This document shows positions 10,815 through 19,976 of a stretch of DNA of 64,000 nucleotides, in pieces. The stretch is from Bradyrhizobium guangzhouense (GTDB lineage Bacteria; Pseudomonadota; Alphaproteobacteria; Rhizobiales; Xanthobacteraceae): contig NZ_CP030053.1 in NCBI RefSeq assembly GCF_004114955.1, positions 3,534,001 through 3,598,000 of the forward strand, in the 5' to 3' direction. A program made the translations under genes and the position numbers. The notes below the pieces were generated by a model that saw only the letters and a program-made list of their open reading frames with translations, was not told where the DNA came from and ran no database searches. The first letter of the stretch is position 1. Every line of letters begins with the position of its first letter.

Positions 10815-11465
10815 ATGATCTCCAATCAGGCCCCGCCGGAAAAAATGATGTTTCAGCTCACGCTGAGACGTCGCGGCATCAGCGATCAGACAGTGTTACG
10901 GACCATGGAGGAGGTGCCTCGCGAGCTCTTTGTCGAGGCATCCGATCGCGACGGCGCCTATCGTGACAGCGCGCTGCCGATTGCCTGCGGGCAGACCATC
11001 AGCCAGCCCTTTGTCGTCGCCTACATGACCGAGCAGCTCCAGCTCCAGAGGAGCCATCGGGTGCTCGAGATCGGCACCGGCTCCGGCTATCAAGCCGCCG
11101 TGCTGTCAAAGCTGGCGCGCGAGGTGCTGACCGTTGAGCGCTATCGCAAGCTCGCCGATGCCGCACGCGTCAGGCTTGAAAAGCTCGGCTGTCACAATGT
11201 CGAGGTGATGCTCGGCGACGGCCTGAACCTGCCGCCGAACATCGGTCCGTTCGACCGTATCATCGTCACCGCCGCGGTGGAGCAGATTCCGGAGAACCTG
11301 GTCGAGCGGCTCGAGGTTGGCGGCATTCTGATCGCGCCGGTCGGACCGCATCAGGGCGTGCAGACGTTGACGCGGCTCAGCCGCGGCGAGACCGGGATCG
11401 AGCGCAAGGAACTCGTGGAGGTGCGTTTCGTGCCGGCGCTGCCCGGTGTAGCGCGGGAGCTGTAG
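10815..11465 (+). CDS. pcm: Protein-L-isoaspartate O-methyltransferase
   Basis: PCMT uses S-adenosylmethionine to repair isoaspartyl residues in aged proteins. The 216-residue product has the substrate-binding region [19 protein letters not shown] and SAM motif [17 protein letters not shown]. The later LLGDG-type motif appears as [11 protein letters not shown], and IAPVG precedes the C-terminus. The start is the ATG at 10815; a GTG directly before it (10812) is also in frame. It lies upstream of nlpD, as in many proteobacteria. Confidence 0.95.
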   Translation: MISNQAPPEKMMFQLTLRRRGISDQTVLRTMEEVPRELFVEASDRDGAYRDSALPIACGQTISQPFVVAYMTEQLQLQRSHRVLEIGTGSGYQAAVLSKLAREVLTVERYRKLADAARVRLEKLGCHNVEVMLGDGLNLPPNIGPFDRIIVTAAVEQIPENLVERLEVGGILIAPVGPHQGVQTLTRLSRGETGIERKELVEVRFVPALPGVAREL

Positions 11466-11574
11466 AACTCCGGATCGGCAGTGCATCCAACATCTTATTG
11501 GGAGGGTTAAGCCGTTATTTACTCGGCGCGTGTTTACTTAAAAGACCAGTTTTGTTGCGTACGAGTGAGTAACC

Positions 11575-12957
11575 ATGTCTGTTGTCGCCGAGTTGCTTTA
11601 CTCGCGCCGCGTACCGCAGGTCGCGGTGCTGGCGCTGATCTCCTTCGGTTTCGCAGGGTGCAGTGCCGACATGTCGTCGCGGCTGTCCCAGTCGAACTTC
11701 TCCAATCCCTTTGAATCGACCGGTTCGGTGCAGCAGGCCCCGCCGCCGCAGCGCGATCTGCCGCAATATGCGCGACCGCAGACCCAGCCGGGTTATTATC
11801 AGTCCCAGGCGCTGCCGCCGCCGGCAGTTGCCGCACCGCAATCCTATCCGGTTGCCTCGGGCGGAGGCGTCTCGGGGGGCGGGCGCGGCCTCGGCTCCTA
11901 CGCGCCGCCGGTTCAGCCGCGTCTCGAAACCACCGGCACCGTGCCACAGCGCTCCGTCGTGGCTGCGCATCCGGCTGGCGGGACCAAGATCATCGTCGGC
12001 ACCAGCGATACGCTCGATGTGCTGGCCAAACGCTATCACGTGACGCCGCAGGCAATCCTTGCCGCCAATGGCTACAAGGGCCCCCGCGCGCTTTCGCCAG
12101 GCCAGCAGCTCGTCATCCCGCATCCGGGTGCTGTTGCAGCTGCACCGGTCATGGCTCCGGTTGCCGCGGCTCCTGCGATCGCGCCGAAGCCGGTTGCGGC
12201 CGTCGCCGCTCCGCCCAGCTTCCACTTCGTCAATCACGGCGACACGCTCGCCAGCATCGCCCGCAAGAATCATATCTCTGCGGCCGAGCTTGCCCGCGCC
12301 AATGGTCTCGAGCCGTCGGCGAAGCTCAAGCTCGGTACCAAGCTGACCGTGCCGGGCGCCAGGACCGCGGCGGTTGCCGCTCCGCTTGCTCCGGCGCCCG
12401 TCGCGGCCGCTCCCGTCGCGGCGGCATTGCAGCCGGTTGCTGCCGCTCCGGCGCCTGCCACCAGGATGGCTGCTGTCCAACCGGCGCAGAGCGCGCGTCT
12501 GGCTCAGGCCACCACCAATATGGAAGAGAAGCCCGCTGTCGAGGCGCCCGCGAAGGCGGCCGAAACCACCAGCTCGCTGCCGACGTTCCGCTGGCCGGTG
12601 CGCGGCAAGGTGATCACGAGCTACGGCGCAAAGACAAACGGCAAGTCCAACGACGGCATCAACGTCGCGGTGCCGGAGGGGACGCCGATCAAGGCGGCTG
12701 AAGACGGCGTCGTCGCCTATTCCGGCAATGAGCTGAAAGGTTACGGCAATCTGGTCCTGGTTCGGCACTCCAATGGCTACGTTACCGCATATGCCCATGC
12801 GAGTGAGCTGCTGGTGAAGCGCGGCGATACCATCAAGCGCGGTCAGGTCATTGCCAAGTCGGGTCAATCCGGGGAGGTGGCGTCGCCGCAGCTCCACTTC
12901 GAGATCCGTAAGGGATCGAGCCCGGTTGACCCGCTTCAATTCCTCAACGGGGCCTGA
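11575..12957 (+). CDS. nlpD: NlpD-like LysM/M23 lipoprotein, probable amidase activator
   Basis: This is a 460-residue envelope protein. A signal peptide ends in a lipobox-like FAGC near residue 29, indicating an outer-membrane lipoprotein. A Pro/Gln/Ala-rich region follows, then two LysM domains (about residues 138-183 and 213-262), a linker, and a C-terminal M23 (LytM) domain (about 335-455). The first zinc-ligand motif, HxxxD in active peptidases, reads NDGINVAVPEGT, so the first His and Asp are absent. The last motif LHFEIR remains. This pattern matches NlpD/EnvC-type LytM proteins, which activate cell-wall amidases instead of cutting wall. Synteny with surE-pcm supports the name. Confidence 0.86.
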   Translation: MSVVAELLYSRRVPQVAVLALISFGFAGCSADMSSRLSQSNFSNPFESTGSVQQAPPPQRDLPQYARPQTQPGYYQSQALPPPAVAAPQSYPVASGGGVSGGGRGLGSYAPPVQPRLETTGTVPQRSVVAAHPAGGTKIIVGTSDTLDVLAKRYHVTPQAILAANGYKGPRALSPGQQLVIPHPGAVAAAPVMAPVAAAPAIAPKPVAAVAAPPSFHFVNHGDTLASIARKNHISAAELARANGLEPSAKLKLGTKLTVPGARTAAVAAPLAPAPVAAAPVAAALQPVAAAPAPATRMAAVQPAQSARLAQATTNMEEKPAVEAPAKAAETTSSLPTFRWPVRGKVITSYGAKTNGKSNDGINVAVPEGTPIKAAEDGVVAYSGNELKGYGNLVLVRHSNGYVTAYAHASELLVKRGDTIKRGQVIAKSGQSGEVASPQLHFEIRKGSSPVDPLQFLNGA

Positions 12958-13004
12958 GGCCTGCCGTCCTGTACAGGCGGCCACGCCGCCACCGCATACA
13001 AACT

Positions 13005-13105
13005 GTCATCGCCCGCGAAAGCGGGCGATCCAGTATTCCAGAGACGGAACTGATAGAGTCGATAAGCCGCGGCGTACTGGATTCCCCGCTTTCGCGGGGA
13101 ATGAC
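13005..13105. repeat. Intergenic paired-hairpin repeat, family A, copy 2
   Basis: The left hairpin is ATCGCCCGC/GCGGGCGAT and the right is ATTCCCCGC/GCGGGGAAT, with GTCAT and ATGAC at the outer ends. It lies between the convergent nlpD-like and DUF815 genes, so it may also serve as a bidirectional terminator. Confidence 0.78.
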
Positions 13106-13130
13106 GGTTGTGGGACGGCGAAATCGTCTG

Positions 13131-14135
13131 CTATTTCGCCGTCAGCTTGACACCGAGCCGGCCCGCTAGTTCCTGCACGAACTGCCAGGCGACACGGCCC
13201 GAGCGCGAGCCGCGCGTCGTCGACCATTCCAGCGCTTCGCGCTCCAGCGCCTCGTCGTCGACCTTGATGCCGAAATGGCTGCAATAGCCGCGCACCATGG
13301 CGAGATATTCGTCCTGGCTGCAGCGGTGGAAGCCGAGCCAGAGGCCGAAGCGATCCGACAGCGAAACCTTTTCCTCGACCGCTTCGCCCGGATTGATCGC
13401 GGTCGAACGTTCGTTCTCGATCATGTCGCGCGCGAGCAGGTGGCGGCGGTTCGAGGTCGCATAGAGGATGACGTTCTCGGGCCGGCCCTCGATGCCGCCT
13501 TCGAGCACGGCCTTGAGCGACTTGTAGGAGGCATCATTGCCGTCGAAGGACAGGTCGTCGATGAACACGATGAAGCGGAAGTCGGCGTCGCGGAGTTTCT
13601 CCATCAGCGTCGGCAGCGTTTCGATGTCCTCGCGATGGATCTCGATCAGCTTGACCTTGTCGGAGGCTTTGCGGTTCGCATTGATGCTGGCGTGGGCGGC
13701 CTTCACCAGTGACGACTTGCCCATGCCGCGCGCGCCCCAGAGCAGCGCATTGTTGGCGGGCAGGCCGTTGGCGAAGCGCTCGGTGTTCTCCATCAGGATG
13801 TCGCGCATCCGGTCGACGCCCTTGAGCAGGAACAGCTCGACGCGGCTGACCCGCGGCACCGCCGCCAGGCGGCCATCCGGGTGCCAGACATAGGCGTCCG
13901 CCCGGTCGAACGCCTCGCGCTCGACGGCCGGTTTGCCCTGGGCGGCGAGGTGGGCCGCAATGGTCTCCAGCGCGCTGACGATGCGCTCCTGGGTAAGATC
14001 CGGGGATGCCTTGGAGGCTGCCTTGGGGACCGCTTTTTGGACCACCTTGGGGCGTTTTGCCGCGACCAAGGCGGGCTTTAAAGCAGGTGTACGGGGGCCT
14101 TTGCCGGCCGGGCTTTTGCTAAGGTTTTTGGGCAT
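13131..14135 (-). CDS. DUF815-family AAA+ ATPase
   Basis: This is a 334-residue predicted P-loop ATPase. A Lys/Pro/Ala-rich N-terminal tail precedes the ATPase core. Walker A reads LLWGARGMGKSSLV near residues 125-138 and Walker B is FIVFIDDLSFD. The sensor-1-like stretch is VILYATSNRRHLL. The segment between Walker B and sensor 1 and the C-terminal SRSGRVAWQFVQEL are characteristic of DUF815 proteins, whose exact role is not established. The ATG at 14135 gives the MPKNLSK start. It is divergent from yajC, with a shared 180-bp upstream region. Confidence 0.85.
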   Translation of the reverse strand: MPKNLSKSPAGKGPRTPALKPALVAAKRPKVVQKAVPKAASKASPDLTQERIVSALETIAAHLAAQGKPAVEREAFDRADAYVWHPDGRLAAVPRVSRVELFLLKGVDRMRDILMENTERFANGLPANNALLWGARGMGKSSLVKAAHASINANRKASDKVKLIEIHREDIETLPTLMEKLRDADFRFIVFIDDLSFDGNDASYKSLKAVLEGGIEGRPENVILYATSNRRHLLARDMIENERSTAINPGEAVEEKVSLSDRFGLWLGFHRCSQDEYLAMVRGYCSHFGIKVDDEALEREALEWSTTRGSRSGRVAWQFVQELAGRLGVKLTAK

Positions 14136-14314
14136 GTCCGAAGTTCCTGAGAATGCAGCCTTATCGGGCCTGACGGCGCGCCGCAAGGTGGCCAATTCGC
14201 CGATCTGGCAGCGTTGCAATTGGGGCGGTGGTCGCTATAGTCCGCGCGAATTTGACCGAACCGGTCGCCGCCAAGGCCTGACCGGCTTCCCCCGTTTCCA
14301 CGAGGATCGTCCGA

Positions 14315-14683
14315 ATGCTGATTACCCCTGCGTATGCCCAGGCCGCGGGCGCCGGTGACACCAACAGCATGTTGATGTCGCTGCTGCCGTTCGCCCTGAT
14401 CTTCGTGATTATGTACTTCCTGATTCTGCGTCCGCAGCAGAAGAAGGTGAAGGACCATGCCGAACTCGTGAAGAACATCCGCCGCGGCGACACCGTCGTG
14501 ACCTCGGGCGGCCTCGTCGGCAAGGTCACCAAGGTAGTCGATGACGACCAGATCGAGTTCGAAATTTCCGACGGTGTGCGCGTGCGCCAGATGCGCTCGA
14601 TGATCTCGGGCGTGCGCGCCAAGGGCGAGCCGGCCAAGGACAGCGCGAAGGAAAGCGCCAAGGACGACGCCGCGGCGAAGTGA
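14315..14683 (+). CDS. yajC: Preprotein translocase subunit YajC
   Basis: YajC is a small bitopic inner-membrane protein associated with SecDF. The 122-residue product has one membrane segment (LLPFALIFVIMYFLILRPQ), then the conserved KNIRRGDTVVTSGGLVGKV motif and a Lys/Asp/Ala-rich tail. secD and secF follow, which is the normal order. Confidence 0.95.
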   Translation: MLITPAYAQAAGAGDTNSMLMSLLPFALIFVIMYFLILRPQQKKVKDHAELVKNIRRGDTVVTSGGLVGKVTKVVDDDQIEFEISDGVRVRQMRSMISGVRAKGEPAKDSAKESAKDDAAAK

Positions 14684-14732
14684 GCGCTTTGCTGCGAGCA
14701 TCTCAAAACTCCTGATCTGACAGGTTCAGTCG

Positions 14733-16334
14733 ATGTTGTATTTCACGCGGTGGAAGGCGCTCGGGATCATCCTGACGGCGCTGATCGTGTGCCTCTGCGC
14801 GGTCCCGAACTTCTTCCCCGAAGCGCAGGTCAAGACCTGGCCCGCCTGGGCGCAGCGCCGGCTCGTGCTCGGTCTCGACTTGCAGGGCGGCTCCTCGCTG
14901 CAGCTCGAGGTCGATTCCAACTATGTGAAGAAGGAAAAGCTCGACCAGATTCGCGACGACGTCCGTCGCGTTCTGCGCGAGGCCAGGATCGGTTACACCG
15001 GCATCGTAACGAAGGGCGATGCCGTCGAGGTGCGCATCAGGGACGCGGATTCCCAGCCGGCGCTCGCCAAATTGCGCGAGCTTGCGCAGCCGATTGGCGG
15101 TCTCATGGGGTCCAGTGGTCAGCGCGACCTTGACGTGACCGATGCCGGTGGCGGATTGATCCGCCTCAGTATCTCCGAGCCTGCGATGATCGAGCGTCTG
15201 CGCAAGACCATCGAGCAGTCGATCCAGATCGTCGAGAAGCGCGTCAACGAACTCGGCACTGTCGAGCCTATCATCCAGCGTCAGGGTAACGACCGCATCC
15301 TGGTGCAGGTGCCTGGTTTGCAGGATCCGACCCATTTGAAGGAACTGCTGGGCAAGACCGCGAAGATGGAATTCCGCATGGTCGATCCCTCGGTGCCGCT
15401 GGACCAGGCGCAGCAGGGCGGGTTACCCCCGGACACGGAGTTTTTGCCGGCCGCCGCCACGCCGCCGCCGGCCGGCTATGTGGTCAAGAAGCAGGTGCTG
15501 GTTGCGGGCGGCGACCTGACCGACGCCCAGGCGACCTTCGACCAGCGCACCAATGAGCCTGTCGTCAGCTTCAAGTTCAATACCTCGGGCGCGCGCAAGT
15601 TTGCGCAGGCCACGCAGGAGAATGTCGGGGTGCCCTTCGCGATCATCCTCGACAACAAGGTGATCTCGGCGCCTGTCATTCGCGAGCCGATCACCGGCGG
15701 CCAGGGCCAGATCTCCGGCAACTTCACGGTGCAGTCGGCCAACGACCTCGCGATCCTGCTGCGTGCCGGCGCACTGCCGGCGCCGCTCACGGTGGTCGAG
15801 GAACGCACCGTCGGTCCGGGCCTCGGCCAGGACTCGATCGATCAGGGCGAGCTTGCGGCCTATGTCGGCTCGATCATGGTCGTCGTGTTCATGCTGTTGA
15901 CGTACCGCTTGTTCGGCGTGTTCGCCAACATCGCGGTGACCATCAACGTCGCGATGATCTTCGGCCTGTTGTCGCTGCTCAGCGCCACGCTGACTCTGCC
16001 CGGCATCGCCGGCATCGTGCTCACCGTCGGCATCGCGGTCGACTCCAACGTGCTGATCTATGAGCGCATCCGCGAGGAGTTGCGCGGCGGAAGAACCCCG
16101 ATCTCGGCGATCGACGCCGGCTTCAAACGGGCGCTCGCGACGATTCTCGATTCGAACATCACCACCTTCATCGCCGCTGCCGTGCTGTTCATGATCGGCA
16201 CCGGTCCGGTGCGCGGCTTCGCAGTCACGCTCGGTATCGGCATCATCACCACTGTGTTCACCGCCTTCACCATGACCCGCCTGATCGTGGCGTGGTGGGT
16301 GCAGTGGAAGCGGCCGAAGACTGTGCCGATTTGA
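14733..16334 (+). CDS. secD: Protein translocase subunit SecD
   Basis: SecD works with SecF in proton-driven, late-stage translocation through SecYEG. The 533-residue protein has an N-terminal membrane helix, the D1 motif LGLDLQGGSSLQLEV near residue 45, and a large periplasmic P1 region. Five C-terminal membrane segments follow, with the VGIAVDSNVLIYERIREE signature. The length is close to that of other alphaproteobacterial SecD proteins. It is separate from secF here, not fused. Confidence 0.97.
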   Translation: MLYFTRWKALGIILTALIVCLCAVPNFFPEAQVKTWPAWAQRRLVLGLDLQGGSSLQLEVDSNYVKKEKLDQIRDDVRRVLREARIGYTGIVTKGDAVEVRIRDADSQPALAKLRELAQPIGGLMGSSGQRDLDVTDAGGGLIRLSISEPAMIERLRKTIEQSIQIVEKRVNELGTVEPIIQRQGNDRILVQVPGLQDPTHLKELLGKTAKMEFRMVDPSVPLDQAQQGGLPPDTEFLPAAATPPPAGYVVKKQVLVAGGDLTDAQATFDQRTNEPVVSFKFNTSGARKFAQATQENVGVPFAIILDNKVISAPVIREPITGGQGQISGNFTVQSANDLAILLRAGALPAPLTVVEERTVGPGLGQDSIDQGELAAYVGSIMVVVFMLLTYRLFGVFANIAVTINVAMIFGLLSLLSATLTLPGIAGIVLTVGIAVDSNVLIYERIREELRGGRTPISAIDAGFKRALATILDSNITTFIAAAVLFMIGTGPVRGFAVTLGIGIITTVFTAFTMTRLIVAWWVQWKRPKTVPI

Positions 16335-16350
16335 TCATTCGAGGCCGGCT

Positions 16351-17376
16351 GTGACCACAACTCAACTCGTTCTCATCTTTCTCGGCGTCCTGATTGCCAT
16401 TCTGACCGTGGTCAGTGTGCTCGGCCTCCTGCCGTCGCTGCGTATCGTGCCTGACGATACGCATTTCGACTTCACGCGCTTCCGCCGCATCAGCTTCCCG
16501 ATCTCTGCGGCGCTCTCGATCGTCGCCATCACGCTGTTTTTCACCCACGGCCTGAATTTCGGTATCGACTTCAAGGGCGGTACCCTGATGGAGGTGCGGG
16601 CCAAGTCGGGAACCGCCGATCTTGCGCAGATGCGCACGACCCTTGGCAGTCTCGGCCTTGGCGAAGTCCAGTTGCAGCAATTCGGCAGCGCTGCTGACGT
16701 GCTGGTTCGCGTTGCCGAGCAGCCGGGCGGCGACAAGGCGCAGCAGGAAGCCGTGGACAAGGTTCGCGGCGCCCTCGGCGAGTCCGTGGAGTATCGCCGT
16801 GTCGAGGTGGTGGGCCCGCGTGTTTCCGGCGAGCTACTGGGGTGGGGCATGGCCGGGTTGATGCTCGCCATCGTTGCGATCCTGGTCTATCTCTGGTTCC
16901 GGTTCGAATGGCAGTTTGCGCTCGGCGCCATGATCGCCAACGTGCACGATATCGTGCTGACGATCGGCTTCATGTCGATCAGCCAGGTCGATTTCGACCT
17001 GACCAGCATCGCGGCGCTTCTGACCATTCTGGGCTATTCGCTCAACGACACCGTCGTCATCTATGACCGCATCCGTGAAATGCTGCGGCGTTACAAGAAG
17101 ATGCCGATGCCGCAACTGCTGAACGAATCGATCAATTCGACGCTGTCACGCTCGATCATCACCCACCTCACGGTGACGCTGGCATTGCTGGCGCTGCTGC
17201 TGTTCGGCGGGCACGCCATCCACAGCTTCACGGCCGTCATGATGTTCGGCGTGGTGCTGGTCGGCACCTACACCTCGATCTTCATCGCAGCGCCGATCCT
17301 GATTTATCTCGGCGTCGGCGAGCATCGCGAAGATGCGAGAGAAACCGCTCCGCCGGCGAAGAAAAACAAGGCATGA
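16351..17376 (+). CDS. secF: Protein translocase subunit SecF
   Basis: SecF is the partner of SecD. The 341-residue product has six membrane segments, the GIDFKGGTLMEVRA motif after the first periplasmic entry, and the TILGYSLNDTVVIYDRIRE signature near residue 225. Translation probably starts at GTG 16351, as no suitable ATG precedes the first helix. It follows secD by 16 bases and belongs to the yajC-secD-secF operon. Confidence 0.96.
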   Translation: MTTTQLVLIFLGVLIAILTVVSVLGLLPSLRIVPDDTHFDFTRFRRISFPISAALSIVAITLFFTHGLNFGIDFKGGTLMEVRAKSGTADLAQMRTTLGSLGLGEVQLQQFGSAADVLVRVAEQPGGDKAQQEAVDKVRGALGESVEYRRVEVVGPRVSGELLGWGMAGLMLAIVAILVYLWFRFEWQFALGAMIANVHDIVLTIGFMSISQVDFDLTSIAALLTILGYSLNDTVVIYDRIREMLRRYKKMPMPQLLNESINSTLSRSIITHLTVTLALLALLLFGGHAIHSFTAVMMFGVVLVGTYTSIFIAAPILIYLGVGEHREDARETAPPAKKNKA

Positions 17377-17389
17377 TCCGAACCGCATG

Positions 17390-17411
17390 CCCTCGCATGA
17401 GTTTGCGAGGG
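17390..17411 (+). terminator. Hairpin after secF
   Basis: CCCTCGCA (17390-17397) pairs perfectly with TGCGAGGG (17404-17411) around a 6-base loop. No uridine tract follows, so it may be an RNA-stability or attenuation element between secF and the next gene rather than a full terminator. Confidence 0.4.
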
Positions 17412-17436
17412 TAGTCAGCTCCTTCGGACGAAGCTC

Positions 17437-17820
17437 ATGGCCGGCGATCCCAACGCTCCCCATTTCCCGCGCTCGGCGCCGATCGAGGCCTATGGCAAGG
17501 GCGGCTTCGCCTTTGCCGGCATGTCACACCGCGGCTCCCTGTTGTGCCTGCCCGATGCGATCTGGGCCTGGGACGTGAGCGAACCCAACAAGATCGACCG
17601 CTATTCGCTGGATCGGGTGTTTGCGGCCGCCAACAGCATCGACACGCTGCTGGTCGGCACCGGAACCGGGCTCTGGCTGCCGCCGCCGGCGCTGCGCCAG
17701 GCGCTCAAAGCGGTGAGGGTGGTGCTGGACACGATGCAGACCGGTCCCGCCGTGCGCACCTACAACATCATGATCGGCGAGCGGCGCCGCGTTGCGGCCG
17801 CGCTGATCGCTGTGCCATGA
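17437..17820 (+). CDS. Mth938/DUF498-domain protein, NDUFAF3 homologue
   Basis: This 127-residue single-domain protein matches the Mth938 fold family: IEAYGKGGFAFAGMSHRGSLL, then DTLLVGTG near residue 68 and the Pro-rich PPPALRQAL. The human relative NDUFAF3 is a mitochondrial complex I assembly factor, and bacterial homologues are often found beside the secDF genes. Its stop overlaps the start of the next gene (ATGA), whose product resembles NDUFAF6, another complex I assembly factor. A role in NADH dehydrogenase assembly is an inference from homology and this pairing. Confidence 0.85.
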   Translation: MAGDPNAPHFPRSAPIEAYGKGGFAFAGMSHRGSLLCLPDAIWAWDVSEPNKIDRYSLDRVFAAANSIDTLLVGTGTGLWLPPPALRQALKAVRVVLDTMQTGPAVRTYNIMIGERRRVAAALIAVP

Positions 17821-18680
17821 GCAGCGCTGGCACGCCGCCCGACACCGTCACATACTGCGCCGACCTCGTGCGCAGCCACGACTTCCCACGCTATGTCTCG
17901 ACGCTGTTTGCGCCGGCCACGGAGCGCCGCGCGCTGCTGGCGCTCTATGCCTTCAATGTCGAGATCGTCCGGGTTCGCGACCAGGTGACCCAGCCTTTGC
18001 CTGGCGAGATCCGTTTCCAATGGTGGACCGATCTGTTCTCGGGCCTGGTCCACGGCAGCGCCGAGGGCAATCCGGTGGCGGCGGAGCTGTTGCGCGCGAT
18101 CCGCGATTTTGACCTGCCGGTCGAGCCGCTGTCGCTGTTGGTCGATGAGCATCAGTTCGATCTCTATAACGATCCGATGCCGACGATGACGGCGCTCGAA
18201 GGCTATCTGGCTGCAACATCTTCGGCCTTGTTCACGCTCGCGGCGCGGATCATGGGCGAGGCTTCGGATGCGGCCGAGCATCTAGCGAGGCACGGCGGAC
18301 TGGCTCAGGGCATCGCACAGGTGATCGCGAACCTGCCCCGGGACGCCTCCCATCGGCAATTGTTCCTGCCGCAGCAACTCCTGGCCAGCCATGGCTGCGC
18401 CATGGAGGACGTTTTCGCGGGCAAGGAGACGCCCAATCTGCATGCCGCGTTGAACCAGCTCATTGGCGATGCGCGGCAGCATCTGGGGACAGCATCGTCC
18501 TTGCTGGTGAAGCTGCCGTCCTCGGCGCGCCCCGCCTTCCTGCCGCTGAGCCTGGCGCGGGCCGATCTCGATCGCCTGGCGCGGCCGGGGCGCAATCCTT
18601 TCGCTGCGCAGCCGATCTCGCGGCTACGCACGCTCTGGACGCTGTGGCGGGCTTCACGATCCCGGGAATTTACCAAATAG
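17817..18680 (+). CDS. Squalene/phytoene synthase-like protein, NDUFAF6 type
   Basis: This 287-residue protein has the all-alpha trans-isoprenyl synthase fold (YAFNVEIVRVRDQV, RFQWWTDLFSG, then the later IANLPRDASHRQLFLP). The first Asp-rich DxxxD motif needed to bind prenyl diphosphate is not visible: the corresponding segment reads NVEIVRVRDQV. That pattern fits the non-catalytic NDUFAF6 branch involved in complex I assembly rather than a carotenoid enzyme, and no crt genes are nearby. The start is the ATG that overlaps the Mth938 stop. Confidence 0.82.
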   Translation: MSSAGTPPDTVTYCADLVRSHDFPRYVSTLFAPATERRALLALYAFNVEIVRVRDQVTQPLPGEIRFQWWTDLFSGLVHGSAEGNPVAAELLRAIRDFDLPVEPLSLLVDEHQFDLYNDPMPTMTALEGYLAATSSALFTLAARIMGEASDAAEHLARHGGLAQGIAQVIANLPRDASHRQLFLPQQLLASHGCAMEDVFAGKETPNLHAALNQLIGDARQHLGTASSLLVKLPSSARPAFLPLSLARADLDRLARPGRNPFAAQPISRLRTLWTLWRASRSREFTK

Positions 18681-18725
18681 CGGTTGGCTTATCGCGCGTA
18701 TGGGGCAAATGCACTATGCTGTCCC

Positions 18726-19970
18726 ATGGCCGAATTGTCCCAAACCGCAATTTCCGATCTGAGCGGCTTTCCGGTTGCGCCGGCCGACATTCATGCCGCT
18801 GCCGAGATCATCCGCGGCGCCGTCGTCGAGACGCCCTGCAGCTACAGCCGAACCCTGAGCAACATCTGCGGCTGTGACCTCTGGCTCAAATTCGAGAACC
18901 TCCAATTCACCTCCTCGTTCAAGGAGCGTGGCGCACTGAACCGGCTCAATGCGCTGACGCCGGAAGAGCGTGCGCGCGGCGTCGTCGCCATGTCGGCGGG
19001 CAACCATGCGCAGGGCGTCGCCTATCACGCCAAGAGGCTCGGCGTTCCCGCCACCATCGTCATGCCCGTGGGCACGCCGATGGTGAAGGTCGAGAATACC
19101 AGGCATCACGGTGCCGAGGTGGTTGTCACCGGCGCGACGCTGGAGGAGGCGGCTGCGTTTGCGCGCAGCCATGGCGAAGCCCACGGCATGATCTTCGTCC
19201 ACCCCTACGACGATCCACTGGTGATTGCCGGGCAGGGCACGGTCGGGCTGGAAATGCTCAAGGCGGTGCCGGAGCTCGACACGCTGGTCGTGCCGATCGG
19301 CGGCGGCGGCCTGATCAGCGGCATCGCCATCGCGGCGAAATCGCTCAAACCATCGCTGCGGATCCTCGGCGTCGAGGCCTGGCTCTATCCCTCGATGTAC
19401 AATGCCATCCATGGCGGCAATCTGCCGGCGCGGGGCGATACGCTCGCCGAAGGCATCGCGGTCAAATCGCCGGGCAAGATTACCACCGAGATCGTCCGCG
19501 GCCTCGTCGACGATATCGCTCTCGTCAACGAAGCCGAGCTCGAGCGCGCGGTCGCCACCCTGATCTCGATCGAGAAGACGGTGGTCGAGGGCGCGGGCGC
19601 TGCGGGCCTTGCGGCCATCATGTCCGATCCTACGCGCTTTGCCGGTGAAAAGGTTGGTCTGGTTCTGAGCGGCGGCAACATCGACACCAGGCTGATCGCG
19701 TCGGTGCTGACGCGCGAGCTTGCACGCGAGGGGCGGCTGACGCAGCTCTCGCTCGATATCCCTGACCGGCCCGGCCAATTGGCCGCGGTCGCGGCGCTGC
19801 TGGCCGAGGCCGGTGCCAACATCATCGAGGTCTCGCATCAGCGGACCTTCTCGGACCTGCCGGCCAAGGCGACACTGCTGCAACTCGTCATCGAGACCCG
19901 CGACAGCGCCCATCTCGACGAGGTCATGGCCAAGCTCGGCGCATCCGGATTGAGCGCGCGCTGCAGTTAA
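18726..19970 (+). CDS. ilvA: Threonine dehydratase (threonine ammonia-lyase)
   Basis: This fold-type II PLP enzyme deaminates threonine to 2-oxobutanoate, the first step toward isoleucine or threonine catabolism. The 414-residue product has the PLP lysine in SSFKERGALNRL, the SAGNHAQG loop and the glycine-rich VVPIGGGGLISG. It ends in a single ACT-like regulatory domain (LSLDIPDRPGQLAAVAALL) near residue 340. One ACT domain and this length match the shorter ilvA/tdcB-like form. The ATG at 18726 gives MAELSQT. The exact physiological role, biosynthetic or catabolic, cannot be told from sequence. Confidence 0.9.
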   Translation: MAELSQTAISDLSGFPVAPADIHAAAEIIRGAVVETPCSYSRTLSNICGCDLWLKFENLQFTSSFKERGALNRLNALTPEERARGVVAMSAGNHAQGVAYHAKRLGVPATIVMPVGTPMVKVENTRHHGAEVVVTGATLEEAAAFARSHGEAHGMIFVHPYDDPLVIAGQGTVGLEMLKAVPELDTLVVPIGGGGLISGIAIAAKSLKPSLRILGVEAWLYPSMYNAIHGGNLPARGDTLAEGIAVKSPGKITTEIVRGLVDDIALVNEAELERAVATLISIEKTVVEGAGAAGLAAIMSDPTRFAGEKVGLVLSGGNIDTRLIASVLTRELAREGRLTQLSLDIPDRPGQLAAVAALLAEAGANIIEVSHQRTFSDLPAKATLLQLVIETRDSAHLDEVMAKLGASGLSARCS

Positions 19971-19976
19971 GCGCAG

